From positions 104,074 to 168,073 of the forward strand of contig JAQBZH010000002.1 of the NCBI GenBank assembly GCA_027622005.1: 64,000 bases of DNA, in the 5' to 3' direction. A program made the position numbers and the translations under genes. The DNA is from Bacteroidota bacterium. GTDB taxonomy: Bacteria; Bacteroidota; Rhodothermia; Rhodothermales; UBA10348. A model generated the notes under the pieces. It was given only the letters and a program-made list of their open reading frames with translations, ran no database searches and had not been told where the DNA came from. Below are positions 17,525 through 27,455 of this stretch, piece after piece (position 1 is the stretch's first letter; the number at the start of each line of letters is the position of its first letter).

Positions 17525-17608
17525 TGGGATCAAGTGGGCTTGTCGATATCCTCAAAATAGTTCGAAAAAAGGGAAAATGTTCGATGTCAAAGTTTTGAAG
17601 TCGAATTT

Positions 17609-18085
17609 TCAGTTTCCTTCCTTCAACTTTTTGATTTGACCCGCCACGTTTCGAAGGAGGTCGTTGGGAATAGGCACCGTCAGGTTGTATTGGGTAACTT
17701 TCCACACGCCATCGATTTTGATAAGCGCGCCCGATCCTCTGCATTCCCCAAAACCTTCATTGTCAAGGCGCTCGTCAAACCAGGCTGAGTTTCCATCCGG
17801 GGAAAGGTAAACGTGTCGTTCTGTGGGGACATAGATCCATCCCCTTCCTCGGTCGAACGAAGGCTTGGCATAGCCTTTAAATTCCTCGATCGTCCATCTT
17901 TCCATGGCATCCGTTCCTAGAAAGATTGCATCAGGGGTGTACAGGTCGAAATACCCATCAAAATCAGCTTCGGCTGCTAGTCTGTGGATATTGTCCAGCA
18001 CCTTGTTTACCTCCGCTTCATTGGATTGCCCAAGAGAGGGCAAAGCTGCAAGGGCAAAAAGGGCACAAAGGAGAAGGTATTTCAT
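17609..18085 (-). CDS. Exported SnoaL/NTF2-like protein
   Basis: Starting at the ATG at 18083-18085, the 158-residue product has a signal peptide (MKYLLLCALFALAALPSLGQ) and an NTF2-like domain. An initial helix (VLDNIHRLAAEADFDGYFD) is followed by LYTPDAIFLGTDAMERW, then several strands ending GSGALIKIDGVWKVTQYNL. This is the SnoaL_3-type layout. Such domains act as small-molecule-binding or isomerase-like cone folds, and the ligand here is unknown. Ten bases separate the predicted upstream open extension from the TPR lipoprotein stop, so the two genes may be co-transcribed. Confidence 0.8.
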   Translation of the reverse strand: MKYLLLCALFALAALPSLGQSNEAEVNKVLDNIHRLAAEADFDGYFDLYTPDAIFLGTDAMERWTIEEFKGYAKPSFDRGRGWIYVPTERHVYLSPDGNSAWFDERLDNEGFGECRGSGALIKIDGVWKVTQYNLTVPIPNDLLRNVAGQIKKLKEGN

Positions 18086-18151
18086 AATAATAAATAACTG
18101 CAATTCGGGGTGATTAAAGGTGGTGCAGTTCGATGGAACCATTAAATAAGA

Positions 18152-19060
18152 CTATTGCATTTTGGCGAGGTCAAATTCGGCCGCAATAAAGCCGAACGAA
18201 GCCCAAGAAGGACCCGTCACAATGGATTCAAACTTTTGTTTGGCGGTTGAAATATCACCATTATAGTAGTACCAATTTGCAATCCCATACAAAACGGCAT
18301 CGTTAGCCGGACCTTCGCCGCTTAGATCGGACTCTTCTTTTTCACCTTTGTAAAATAGGTCTAGCTGATGATAAGCGAAGTTTTCGATGATGTTCATTTC
18401 GATTGAAATATCATTCAAAACGGCGCTGGCTTCGGATTCATGACCCAAACGCCGATGAATCATATATAACCAGTGGGTGGCAGATACTACGTTATCAGCA
18501 TTCGTTGACGTTGCCAAACAATTATTAAATCCTCGAAGGGCGTTTTCTAAATCGTTTTTGAGATAATACGCGAGACCAAGATGGTACCAAATATTGCCAT
18601 GTAACGTGCTTACGGGAGTGTTCTGTGCATTCGGCATCCCATCCGGTTCAATTTGGTCTGAAGATCCCTCAACCAATCGAGCAGCTGTTTCAAAGTCCCC
18701 GATCGCCTCGTCAATTTTCCGAATCGTGATATATCGGTGGCCCCGATGTCGATACAGTCTTGCGTCCGTCGGGAAGCGCTCAATTGCGCGGGTATAAATG
18801 GAAATGGATTCATTATAGCGTCCGATATAGGCTGTAAAACGCCCAAACCAGATTACATTTTCAATATCCGTTGAATCGGCTTCAAATGCCGTCTTTTTCT
18901 CTTCATATCGAGCCATTAGCTCAGCAGAAGGTTCTGCCGAAAACAATGGTTGCCCGCTAAAAGAAATGGCTTCTGGTACCATTTCTTGAACTTTCGGCTT
19001 TTCCGAAGTGCATGCAGTCAGGAATAGACCGCCTATAAAGAGGGCGAAAAACGCGCGCAT
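18152..19060 (-). CDS. Tetratricopeptide-repeat lipoprotein
   Basis: The 302-residue product has a lipoprotein signal with lipobox LTAC (Cys17). Several helix pairs match TPR spacing, for example IGRYNESISIYTRAIERFP, YITIRKIDEAIGDFETAA and YLKNDLENALRGFNNCL. TPRs mediate protein-protein contacts, so the protein is probably a periplasmic or outer-membrane scaffold. No partner is indicated. It is divergent from the DUF1800 gene and may be co-transcribed with the SnoaL-like gene downstream. Confidence 0.8.
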   Translation of the reverse strand: MRAFFALFIGGLFLTACTSEKPKVQEMVPEAISFSGQPLFSAEPSAELMARYEEKKTAFEADSTDIENVIWFGRFTAYIGRYNESISIYTRAIERFPTDARLYRHRGHRYITIRKIDEAIGDFETAARLVEGSSDQIEPDGMPNAQNTPVSTLHGNIWYHLGLAYYLKNDLENALRGFNNCLATSTNADNVVSATHWLYMIHRRLGHESEASAVLNDISIEMNIIENFAYHQLDLFYKGEKEESDLSGEGPANDAVLYGIANWYYYNGDISTAKQKFESIVTGPSWASFGFIAAEFDLAKMQ

Positions 19061-19344
19061 GAGTTTATCCAGCCAAATTGAAAAGAAGATTTTCGATCAT
19101 TCCGAAAGCATTTCCAAACGGTTCTTATACGCTACTTACATTCTTTGCGTTGATGCATTCAAAATCACTTCGGACTATGGTAGTGTTTTCGGTCAGGTCG
19201 GTCAAGATGTGTAATTAAAAACGGTCCAAGTTGAAGACTTGTAGTTGATCATTGCCTCAATGAGTGTGTTTTTACCACGAAAAGTCCATACTTTTGTGAC
19301 AAATTGGACTGGAATTCAAGGGCGCTTTGACCGATACTGATGCT

Positions 19345-20847
19345 ATGGACGAGCACACTACACCATTGACCCTTACTGAAGCCAAGCACTTGCTTAGACG
19401 GACTAGCTTTGGCGCCAAACCAGGGGAAGCTGAAGCACTTGTGGGACGTACGGCGAGAGAGGCTGTAGATGCACTTTTGACAGCCTCAAGCACGTTTCCT
19501 CTACCAAACGCACCTTCGTGGATCAACGATTTAGTTCCGGCTAGAACGGCTTCTACCGAGGTCAAGGCCGCATTTAACCTAAATAATACGGTTTGGAGAG
19601 TTAAGCTCACGGAAGGTTGGATTGGCCAAATGGCCACTAACCGGATGCGAGAGCGGATAACGCTTTTTTGGCATGACCATTTCGTTACGAGTTACAAGGA
19701 CTATACCTATTCCGCTTGGGCATATCGCTATTTGAACACGTTGCGCACCAACGCTTTCGGGAATTTTAAAAGTTTTGTTCACACTATCGGATTGGATCCG
19801 GCAATGCTCGTTTACCTGGATGGAAACATCAACAATGGTAACGCCCCGAACGAGAATTATGCCCGCGAGCTCATGGAATTGTTCACCATGGGAGCCCTCG
19901 ACAAAAACGGTGTAGCCAATTATACCGAAGCGGACATTCAGGAAATGGCAAAAGCTCTTTCTGGATGGGTGTTGCAAACCTCGACATCATGGAATGCACG
20001 ATTTTCGTTCCCCGCATGGGATGATGGTAACAAAACTTTTCTAGGGCGCACCGGCGAATTCGGATACGATGATGTTGTCAACATTTTATTCGAAACGCGG
20101 GCGAATCAAATAGCCCATTTTATGGCCAATAAATTGGTGCAGGAGTTTGTATATCGTGTTCCAGACGTCGCGCTGGTTGAAAGAGTAGCAAACTCGTTGA
20201 TTGCCTCGAATTTCGATTTACTTCCTGCCTATCAAGTACTTTTTACAGATAAGGCGTTTTTCAATTCGGCTGAAATGGGAGGGAGAGAAAAATCACCCAT
20301 TGAATTGTGTGTGGGTCATCTGGTAGAAATGGGTGTCGTTCCTGTTACCACGCAAACCAATTATATACGCAAAGCTATCGTTTCGATCGAACAAAACCTT
20401 TTAGATCCTCCGAACGTGGCAGGCTGGCCGGGTCACAGGGAATGGATTACAACGAGTACGCTGGCGTCAAGATGGTCTATTTCGGATCAAATAGTCCGGC
20501 GCTTCCTAACTTCCCAACAGATAGTAGCTTTTGCAGAGGCCAAAACACCTCTAGGCTCGAATTATGCGGCACTTGATCTAGCTATTGGGATTGCGAATCA
20601 TATGTTTGCCGTACCACTTGCATGGGTCGAAGTGGCTAAGATCGAAGAACCTTTTGAAGGTGACCTACTGGTAAATCCTCTACCTGACTGGTTTCTAAGC
20701 GGGCCTGAGCACGAGCGAAATTTGGTCAAGATGTTCCTCATTGGATTGCCGTGGTATGAATGGAATTTAAGTATCGGTGGCGCATCTGACAGGATTGTGG
20801 CCTATGTCATTCGGTTGGCTCAGTTTCCTGAATATCAATTGATGTAG
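19345..20847 (+). CDS. DUF1800 family protein
   Basis: The ATG at 19345 yields 500 residues beginning with the family hallmark LTEAKHLLRRTSFGAKP. Other conserved DUF1800 segments are MRERITLFWHDHFVTS, GNAPNENYARELMELFTMG and LDPPNVAGWPGHREW. DUF1800 genes are regularly paired with DUF1501 genes, as here: the next gene starts 10 bases downstream. The biochemical role is not established. No signal peptide is visible, unlike its partner, which carries Tat and type IX secretion signals, so co-export in complex with the partner is a possible explanation. Confidence 0.9.
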   Translation: MDEHTTPLTLTEAKHLLRRTSFGAKPGEAEALVGRTAREAVDALLTASSTFPLPNAPSWINDLVPARTASTEVKAAFNLNNTVWRVKLTEGWIGQMATNRMRERITLFWHDHFVTSYKDYTYSAWAYRYLNTLRTNAFGNFKSFVHTIGLDPAMLVYLDGNINNGNAPNENYARELMELFTMGALDKNGVANYTEADIQEMAKALSGWVLQTSTSWNARFSFPAWDDGNKTFLGRTGEFGYDDVVNILFETRANQIAHFMANKLVQEFVYRVPDVALVERVANSLIASNFDLLPAYQVLFTDKAFFNSAEMGGREKSPIELCVGHLVEMGVVPVTTQTNYIRKAIVSIEQNLLDPPNVAGWPGHREWITTSTLASRWSISDQIVRRFLTSQQIVAFAEAKTPLGSNYAALDLAIGIANHMFAVPLAWVEVAKIEEPFEGDLLVNPLPDWFLSGPEHERNLVKMFLIGLPWYEWNLSIGGASDRIVAYVIRLAQFPEYQLM

Positions 20848-20857
20848 GCCTAATAAT

Positions 20858-22525
20858 ATGTGTGATTCTCATCCCCATAGTCCGCATCAAACAGATCTTC
20901 ATCCAGATGAAGAAAACGATGTGCTTCGTGAGGGCGATTGCCTCGAGCACGGCGAAAAACATACCCTTGCTCACGCCTCGTGGTCCAGACGTCAGTTTCT
21001 TCAGGGCTTAGGGCTTGCGGCTGCCGGGAGTTCTTTTGGATTTGGAGCATCGACTGTTCAAGCTTTTTCGACCTCCCCTTTGCTACAATCTTTGGCTCGG
21101 TCAAAAACGGATCGGATCTTGGTTCTCGTTCAACTTTCTGGGGGGAACGACGGTCTGAATACGGTTGTGCCTTACTCTGACCCAGAATACTATCGAATTC
21201 GCCCCTCCATATCGATCCCGGGCAATTCCGTCTTAAAACTATCCACAGACATCGGTCTTCACCCTAGCCTTACGGCGTTTGAACGACTCTACCAAGAGGG
21301 ATTCATGCAAGTGCTCAATGGTGTCGGTTACGAAACCCCCTCGCTTTCCCATTTTTCATCCACAGATGTTTGGTTAACCGGAGATGCGTCTAACAACATT
21401 GGGAGTACGGGTTGGCTTGGAAGGTATTTGACGGGGGAATATCCCGAATATGTCACCCAAACCCCGACCTATCCATTAGCCCTCCAGCTAGGAAACGGGG
21501 CCCCGCTCCTTTTTCAGGGTTCGAGTTCTCGCATGGGTATTGCGTTTCCCAATCTCAGCTTACTCAGCCAGTTTGCCAAGGATGGTATTCTGTTTGACGA
21601 ATCGTTCGCCCCTTCCAATTCCCTTGGTAGCGAGCTTTCCTTTATGCGATCCGTGGCAAATGACTCTTTTCAATTTGCAGAGTCGATTCAGGCGGCATCT
21701 ACTAGTGGATCGAATCTAGGTTCTTACCCGTCTTCTACCGGTTTGTCGGCTAAACTGGCCGTTACCGCCAAACTGATCAGGGGTCGATTGGGGGCGAATA
21801 TTTATCATTTGAACCTGGGCGGTTTTGACACTCATTCCGGCCAGCTGACCAGGCATCAAGCGTTGATGCAAGAGTTGTCCGGCTCGATTGGAGCCTTCAT
21901 GGATGATTTAAAAGTTGACGGGTGGGATAAAGAAGTCCTCGTAATGACGTTTTCCGAATTTGGGCGTCGGACCTACCAAAATGGGTCGGGTGGCACGGAT
22001 CACGGCACGAGTGCCCCAATCTTTATGTTTGGTGGAGGAGTGGCCGGCGGACTTATTGGGGCGCAACCTAGCCTTACCCAACTGGCTCCTGGCGGAAATA
22101 TGCACTATAGCATTGATTTCAGAGCCTTATACGGGTCTATTCTAAAGGACTGGTTTGGATTAGAGACCTCTGAAGTTCAATCTCTGATTGCCGGTTCATT
22201 TACTCCTTTATCAATTCTGAATTCAAGTTTTGTGACCAACACGGAGCCCAAAACTCAACCGACATCCGTTCGACTCTTAACGACCTATCCCAATCCATTC
22301 CAAACTCGGACCACCATCGATTTCGAACTCGATCAACCGCAGGTTATTCGCATCGAGGTGTTCGACGTCGTTGGAAAGCTCGTTGCATCGGTATTGAATG
22401 GACCGCTTTCATCCGGCCGCCATCAGTTGCCGTTCGAAGCAGGATCGCTTCCAAGTGGGACCTATTTTTTACGGATGACAACAAACGCCGGCGTCCAAAC
22501 TAAATCGTTGAGTTTGGTTCGGTAG
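20858..22525 (+). CDS. DUF1501 protein with Tat signal and T9SS sorting domain
   Basis: The 555-residue protein opens with a His/Asp/Glu-rich stretch of about 42 residues. A twin-arginine signal follows (WSRRQFLQGLGLAAAG). The DUF1501 body, related to the alkaline phosphatase/sulfatase superfamily, shows VLVQLSGGNDGLNTVVP, GGFDTHSGQ, MTFSEFGRR and GGTDHG. A proline-rich YPNPFQTRTTIDF segment begins the C-terminal type IX sorting domain (about 475-555), ending SGTYFLRM and KSLSLVR. It is expected to be folded in the cytoplasm, exported by Tat and then placed on the surface by T9SS. It forms an operon with DUF1800. Its 3' end overlaps the convergent acetyltransferase by 26 bases. Confidence 0.9.
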   Translation: MCDSHPHSPHQTDLHPDEENDVLREGDCLEHGEKHTLAHASWSRRQFLQGLGLAAAGSSFGFGASTVQAFSTSPLLQSLARSKTDRILVLVQLSGGNDGLNTVVPYSDPEYYRIRPSISIPGNSVLKLSTDIGLHPSLTAFERLYQEGFMQVLNGVGYETPSLSHFSSTDVWLTGDASNNIGSTGWLGRYLTGEYPEYVTQTPTYPLALQLGNGAPLLFQGSSSRMGIAFPNLSLLSQFAKDGILFDESFAPSNSLGSELSFMRSVANDSFQFAESIQAASTSGSNLGSYPSSTGLSAKLAVTAKLIRGRLGANIYHLNLGGFDTHSGQLTRHQALMQELSGSIGAFMDDLKVDGWDKEVLVMTFSEFGRRTYQNGSGGTDHGTSAPIFMFGGGVAGGLIGAQPSLTQLAPGGNMHYSIDFRALYGSILKDWFGLETSEVQSLIAGSFTPLSILNSSFVTNTEPKTQPTSVRLLTTYPNPFQTRTTIDFELDQPQVIRIEVFDVVGKLVASVLNGPLSSGRHQLPFEAGSLPSGTYFLRMTTNAGVQTKSLSLVR

Positions 22526-23030
22526 AGAAATCGATCATCAAGAGATGAAGTTTTTCTTTTCTGCCGGGGAAGTATTGCTCGCCGTGAGATTTGAATCCCG
22601 ATTTTTCGAGTAATCGAACGGAAGCTGGATTGGTAACTGCGGTTATAGCAGAAAGCGTTTGAATTCCCAAGCTGGTTGTTGCCCAATGAATTATCGCGTT
22701 GGCGGCTTCCGTTCCATACCCTTTATTCCAATTGGCGGCGGTATAAGCGAAACCTAGGTCCGGGTGATCGAGAAAGTCACGTTTGAGAATACCGCATATC
22801 CCAATGGCCATGCTTGAGTCTTTTAACATCACCAGATACATTCCAAATCCAAGCCTCTCATAGTTCTCTGCGCCCGCTTTTTGAATGTAGGCCCTGGCAT
22901 CTTCCAAATGGCGGATCCCCTTATCACCAATATGTTGGTGAAATGCCGGTTCATTTACCAATTCCAAAATGAACGCGTCGTCGGTAGATCGAAGGTCTCG
23001 AATTAGTAGTCGCTCGGTTTCAATTAGCAT
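22500..23030 (-). CDS. GNAT acetyltransferase, RimJ/RimL type
   Basis: The 176-residue protein starts with LIETERLLIRDLRSTD, the standard opening of RimJ/RimL-like enzymes. It has the acetyl-CoA region FAYTAANWNKGYGTEA and the C-terminal NPASVRLLEKSGFK motif, so unlike the gene at 11643 it is complete. It acetylates an amino group, possibly a protein N terminus or a small amine. Its last 26 bases overlap the convergent DUF1501 gene. Confidence 0.85.
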   Translation of the reverse strand: MLIETERLLIRDLRSTDDAFILELVNEPAFHQHIGDKGIRHLEDARAYIQKAGAENYERLGFGMYLVMLKDSSMAIGICGILKRDFLDHPDLGFAYTAANWNKGYGTEAANAIIHWATTSLGIQTLSAITAVTNPASVRLLEKSGFKSHGEQYFPGRKEKLHLLMIDFSTEPNSTI

Positions 23031-23261
23031 GATGGGCTCAGTGTAAAAGGCTCGTCGAGATCTTTGGCGCTAGAAGGAGATTACTTACCACCGAGGGATA
23101 AAGTATGATCGACCAAAATAGGGTGCCTTCGAGAAATCAAGAAAGTACTTGCGTTTGGTTCATTTCTTGCCGAATCTCGTCTTTCAAAACATTCTGATGG
23201 ATTCCCTTAGGCGTTCGTTCAGAAGACCGTTTCCCGTTCACATTTTTTTGGTGTATCGCTC

Positions 23262-26078
23262 ATGTTTCGTCTCCTTCAGTCTCGTTTTTGGGCCACTATT
23301 CTTCTTTTGGTCCTTACTCCTGGGGTCTTGTTAGCGCAGAAAAAGGACTTATCGTTGGAAGACTACGCCCAATGGGAGCGGATTGGTGCCAACAGGTTAT
23401 CTCCTGATGGCAAGTGGTTTGCTTATCAGATCGTGTTGGAAGAGGGGGATGGATGGCTTGTCGCTCGGCCTGTAAATGGCGATGCCGAGCACAAATTTAT
23501 GTATTCCAGCAATCCTCGGTTCTCAAATGACAACCAGTGGTTGGCCTTTACGATCGGATTGTCAGAGGACGAGACCAAAAAGAAGGAAAAATCAAAAGAG
23601 ACCATAAAAACCGCCCTTGGATTGATGAATCTCTCCACAGCCAAGGTGGATACCATAAAAGCCGTTCAGTCGGCCACTTTTTCGGATGATGGCAAGTATT
23701 TAGCCATCCGAAAATACAAAGCTGAAGGAGTAAAAACGGAAGGGAGCGATCTCGTAGTACGAACGCTTGGTACTGGATCCATGCAAAACGTTGGAAACGT
23801 TTCAGAATATGCATTTAGTCCCGAAGGATCTTTGCTAGCAGTTGCTATAGACGCTTCAGAAAAGCTCGGAAACGGAGTTCATCTCATCGATTTAAAAGCC
23901 GCGACAACGCGGGTTTTAGATAGTGATGTCCGAAAGTATTCGGGTTTGGTATGGAGAAAAGATTCATTCGACCTTGCATTCCTAAAAGAGAGTACGCGCA
24001 AAGGGAAAGACTATCAGGATCATTTGCTTTACGCATTTAGCAAGTTGAATGGGGTTTCGACCACGCGGACCTTTGACTCTGCCGCCCACACCGGTTTTCC
24101 GGCTGACTTCCGCGTTGCCTCGGAGGGATCGTTAAGTTGGTCGGAAGATGGATCCCGGCTCTTTTTTGGACTCAAATCTCGCATTCAGGACGAATCGGAT
24201 GCAGAAGATAAAAAGGTAGCCGCAGACTCGACTAAAAAGGCCGTAAAAACGAATGCAGACCGTGATAAGGATTTGGATCCTGCAGGAGTCGATATTTGGC
24301 ACTGGAAAGACCCGATTATCCAGCCGGGCCAAGGGGTAAGAGCCACCGCCGATCGGAATTACACCTACCAGTCATCATGGACTCTTGCAAAAAACGGGTT
24401 TGCGAAGCTCACCGACGATCAAATCAAACGCGTTACCCTCACCGGGGACCAAAAACATGCGGTTGGTTACGATACAACTCCTTATGAACCGGCTTTCAGA
24501 GAAACCTGGCAGGATGTGTATGTCATGGACACCGAAACCGGCAAAAGAACGAAAATTCTCGAACGAATTGAATTCGTCAGCACATCGCCAGATGGCTACT
24601 TCGTCCTGTATTTTCGCGGAAATCATTGGTGGTCCTACTCCGTTGCAACGGGACAACACACCAATTTGACCGAAGACATCGATACAAAATTCAACGACTT
24701 TACGTCCATTTACGGCAGGGAAGAAGATCGCGCGTTCGGAAGTGCCCAATGGACTGACAAAGATGGAACAGTCATTTTATACGATCAATTCGATGCCTAT
24801 CAGGTCAAGGCAGACGGAACTGGAACGAAGCGATTGACCCACGGTGCGAAGGATAAAGTTCAATTTCGCCAGGTGAGATTGGATTTCGAAAAGGAAACGA
24901 TTGGTCCAAACGACCCCCTTTTCTTCAGTGCCTACGGCGAAGTCACGAAGGACTCCGGCTATTACATCTTGCGCAAAAACCCGCGCCGGAGTGAAGATCT
25001 GGCTGCCTTGGAAAAGTTGGTTTACGAGCCGAGGATGATATCGGGGTTGCGGAAAGCCGAAAAAGCTCCCGTGTTCACGTTTATGACCCAAAAAGCGGAT
25101 GAATCACCCAATATTTTCGCTGTGGATGAGTCATTTAGCAACTCGGTTCAGCTGACAACTACCAACAAACAGCAAGCGGACTATCACTGGGCACATTCTG
25201 AACTGGTAGACTTTACCAATTCGAACGGAGTTGCCCTTCAGGGACGACTGTTGTACCCCGCCAACTATGAGCCGGGTAAAAAATATCCGATGATCGTTTA
25301 CATTTATGAGCTTCGCTCTCAGAGTCTGCATTCGTATTCAACCCCCAGTCGCTCCAATGCGTATAGTCAGCGCCGATTTTCAGCCGAAGGATACTTTGTA
25401 TACGAACCCGATATCGTTTACCGACTGAGCGATCCAGGCATGTCCGCTGTCGAGGCTCTCGTTCCAGCAGTTCAAAAAGTGGTAGACACGGGGATGATCG
25501 ACACGAATCGCATCGGACTGACCGGACATTCTTGGGGGGCTTATCAGACATCGTTTGTAGTCACACAAACAGATATCTTCTCGGCTGCCGTAGCCGGAGC
25601 ACCGCTGACTAATATGATTAGCATGTACAATTCCGTTTACTGGAATTCGGGCGGTGGCGACGCCACGATTTTCGAAGTAAGTCAAGGTCGCTTCCCCAAG
25701 CCGTATTGGGAGGACATGGAGAAGTTTATCCAGAATTCTCCAGTGTTTAACGCTTCAAAAATTAATACGCCGTTACTGGTAGCCTTTGGGGACGAAGACG
25801 GAGCGGTGGATTTCAATCAAGGAGTAGAAATGTATAACACCATGCGCCGCTTGGAGAAGGAGTTTATTCTTCTGGTCTATGATGGCGAAAATCACGGATT
25901 GAGATTAAAGCAAAACCAACTGGATTACGCCAATCGTACACACGACTGGTTTAATCATTTCCTAAGAGACCAAGCGCCCGCCAAGTGGATTTCTGATGGT
26001 ATTCCCTTCCTAGAAAAAGACCTGGAGAAGAAGAAGGCCAAAGAAGCCAGGGAAAAGGCGGCCAAGGAAGACCAGTAA
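23262..26078 (+). CDS. Exported S9-family prolyl oligopeptidase-like peptidase
   Basis: This 938-residue protein has a signal peptide (FWATILLLVLTPGVLLAQ), a beta-propeller region with repeated SPDG/SEDG-type strands (about 25-620) and a C-terminal alpha/beta-hydrolase domain. The catalytic serine is in TGHSWGAYQ (about residue 757), the aspartate in GDEDGAVDF (about 846) and the histidine in ENHGL (about 878), in the family's normal order. The last 30 residues are a charged Lys/Glu tail. It would cleave small peptides in the periplasm. The M28 peptidase gene follows 84 bases downstream, suggesting a peptide-degrading pair. Confidence 0.9.
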   Translation: MFRLLQSRFWATILLLVLTPGVLLAQKKDLSLEDYAQWERIGANRLSPDGKWFAYQIVLEEGDGWLVARPVNGDAEHKFMYSSNPRFSNDNQWLAFTIGLSEDETKKKEKSKETIKTALGLMNLSTAKVDTIKAVQSATFSDDGKYLAIRKYKAEGVKTEGSDLVVRTLGTGSMQNVGNVSEYAFSPEGSLLAVAIDASEKLGNGVHLIDLKAATTRVLDSDVRKYSGLVWRKDSFDLAFLKESTRKGKDYQDHLLYAFSKLNGVSTTRTFDSAAHTGFPADFRVASEGSLSWSEDGSRLFFGLKSRIQDESDAEDKKVAADSTKKAVKTNADRDKDLDPAGVDIWHWKDPIIQPGQGVRATADRNYTYQSSWTLAKNGFAKLTDDQIKRVTLTGDQKHAVGYDTTPYEPAFRETWQDVYVMDTETGKRTKILERIEFVSTSPDGYFVLYFRGNHWWSYSVATGQHTNLTEDIDTKFNDFTSIYGREEDRAFGSAQWTDKDGTVILYDQFDAYQVKADGTGTKRLTHGAKDKVQFRQVRLDFEKETIGPNDPLFFSAYGEVTKDSGYYILRKNPRRSEDLAALEKLVYEPRMISGLRKAEKAPVFTFMTQKADESPNIFAVDESFSNSVQLTTTNKQQADYHWAHSELVDFTNSNGVALQGRLLYPANYEPGKKYPMIVYIYELRSQSLHSYSTPSRSNAYSQRRFSAEGYFVYEPDIVYRLSDPGMSAVEALVPAVQKVVDTGMIDTNRIGLTGHSWGAYQTSFVVTQTDIFSAAVAGAPLTNMISMYNSVYWNSGGGDATIFEVSQGRFPKPYWEDMEKFIQNSPVFNASKINTPLLVAFGDEDGAVDFNQGVEMYNTMRRLEKEFILLVYDGENHGLRLKQNQLDYANRTHDWFNHFLRDQAPAKWISDGIPFLEKDLEKKKAKEAREKAAKEDQ

Positions 26079-26162
26079 GAATTAGGTAAAAATCGTTGAA
26101 TGATTTGCCTTTAGGCTCAATTTGAAGTATTCAGCGTCTGCCATTTTTTTGATGATTTACCG

Positions 26163-27455
26163 ATGATGAACGTGAAGAACGGGACCATATTGCTGTTGGG
26201 TGTGCTTTTATTCACTGGTTGTGGCAGGGCGGAGACGAATGTAGTTGACGTGACACGCGTCATTTCTGCTCTCGCTTCGGATGAAATGCGGGGCCGGCAA
26301 GCGTTTACACCGGATGCAATGAATGCGGCTAATTTCATTGGATCGGAATTTGAATCAATCGGACTTTCGAAGCTCGCCGGGGATTCAGACTTCATCCAGG
26401 ACTTTCCGCTCTACACGGTTACGACTGACTCCGTCACTGTTTCGATCAATGGCAAAGTCGTTTCACCGGACATGGTCGCAGCCAGTGTATCGACGGATTC
26501 TCTTCAATGGATGGAAGGCGCTGACGTCACTCCTGCTTTTGTTGGGGCCGCGGATGACTTGCTGGCGGTTTGGAGATCCAACCGTTCGGCGCCGAACACC
26601 TTGCTTATTGTTCACCCCGATCAAAAAGACACCTTTGACCAAATTGCTGGATTCCTTCGACGCCCATCGCGCAGTATGAAGGTAGAAGGAGGGTCCAACC
26701 TGGTGATGGTGTTATCCTCAGCGGCAACCGTTCAAACCTTTTCGGTTAATGTCACGGCAATGATTTCTGAGCAAAACATTGCGAACGTGGTCGGAGTGAT
26801 TCCTGGAAAGCGAGCGGATGAAATCGTCGTATTTTCGGCCCACTACGACCATTTAGGAGTTCGAAGGGGAGCTGAACCCGATTCCATTTACAATGGCGCC
26901 AACGACGATGCATCGGGGACCACCGCCGTAATTGAGTTAGCTCGGTATTTCAAGTCTAATGGTACTCCGGAGCGCACGATTTACTTTGTTGCCTTCACGG
27001 CGGAAGAGTCGGGCGGATATGGATCGCGGCATTTTTCCGAAACCGTTAATCCCGATCAAATTGTGGCCATGTTCAATATCGAAATGATCGGGAAACCAGC
27101 GGTTGAAGGCCGCAATACGGCTTGGATTACCGGTTTTGATCGTTCCGATTTCGGGACCATCTTGCAAGAAGCAGTTGAAGGAACGGTATTTGGTTTTTAT
27201 CCTGACCCATATCCAGATCAGAACCTATTCTATCGTTCAGACAACGCTACACTAGCGAGGTTAGGGGTTCCAGCTCATTCTATCAGCACGACGCCCATCG
27301 ACGTCGATGCCGATTACCACCAGGCGAGTGACGAAGTCTCCACGCTGGATCTTGAGCACATGACGAACACCATTAAGGCGATTGCCACCGGCGCGGTCAC
27401 CATTATTTCGGGTGAAAAAACGCCTACTCGGATCGATCCCAGCTCGGTGAACTAA
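26163..27455 (+). CDS. M28 family zinc aminopeptidase lipoprotein
   Basis: The 430-residue protein has a lipobox at LFTGC (about Cys20-21), an N-terminal part carrying a PA-like insert, and an M28 metallopeptidase domain. Expected zinc and catalytic residues are seen in FSAHYDHLG (His, Asp), GANDDASGTTA (Asp), FTAEESGGYGS (Glu-Glu) and FNIEMIGKP, with a late histidine in DADYHQASDE. It should release N-terminal amino acids at the cell envelope using two zinc ions. Its stop overlaps the last four bases of the convergent acetyltransferase. Confidence 0.9.
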   Translation: MMNVKNGTILLLGVLLFTGCGRAETNVVDVTRVISALASDEMRGRQAFTPDAMNAANFIGSEFESIGLSKLAGDSDFIQDFPLYTVTTDSVTVSINGKVVSPDMVAASVSTDSLQWMEGADVTPAFVGAADDLLAVWRSNRSAPNTLLIVHPDQKDTFDQIAGFLRRPSRSMKVEGGSNLVMVLSSAATVQTFSVNVTAMISEQNIANVVGVIPGKRADEIVVFSAHYDHLGVRRGAEPDSIYNGANDDASGTTAVIELARYFKSNGTPERTIYFVAFTAEESGGYGSRHFSETVNPDQIVAMFNIEMIGKPAVEGRNTAWITGFDRSDFGTILQEAVEGTVFGFYPDPYPDQNLFYRSDNATLARLGVPAHSISTTPIDVDADYHQASDEVSTLDLEHMTNTIKAIATGAVTIISGEKTPTRIDPSSVN

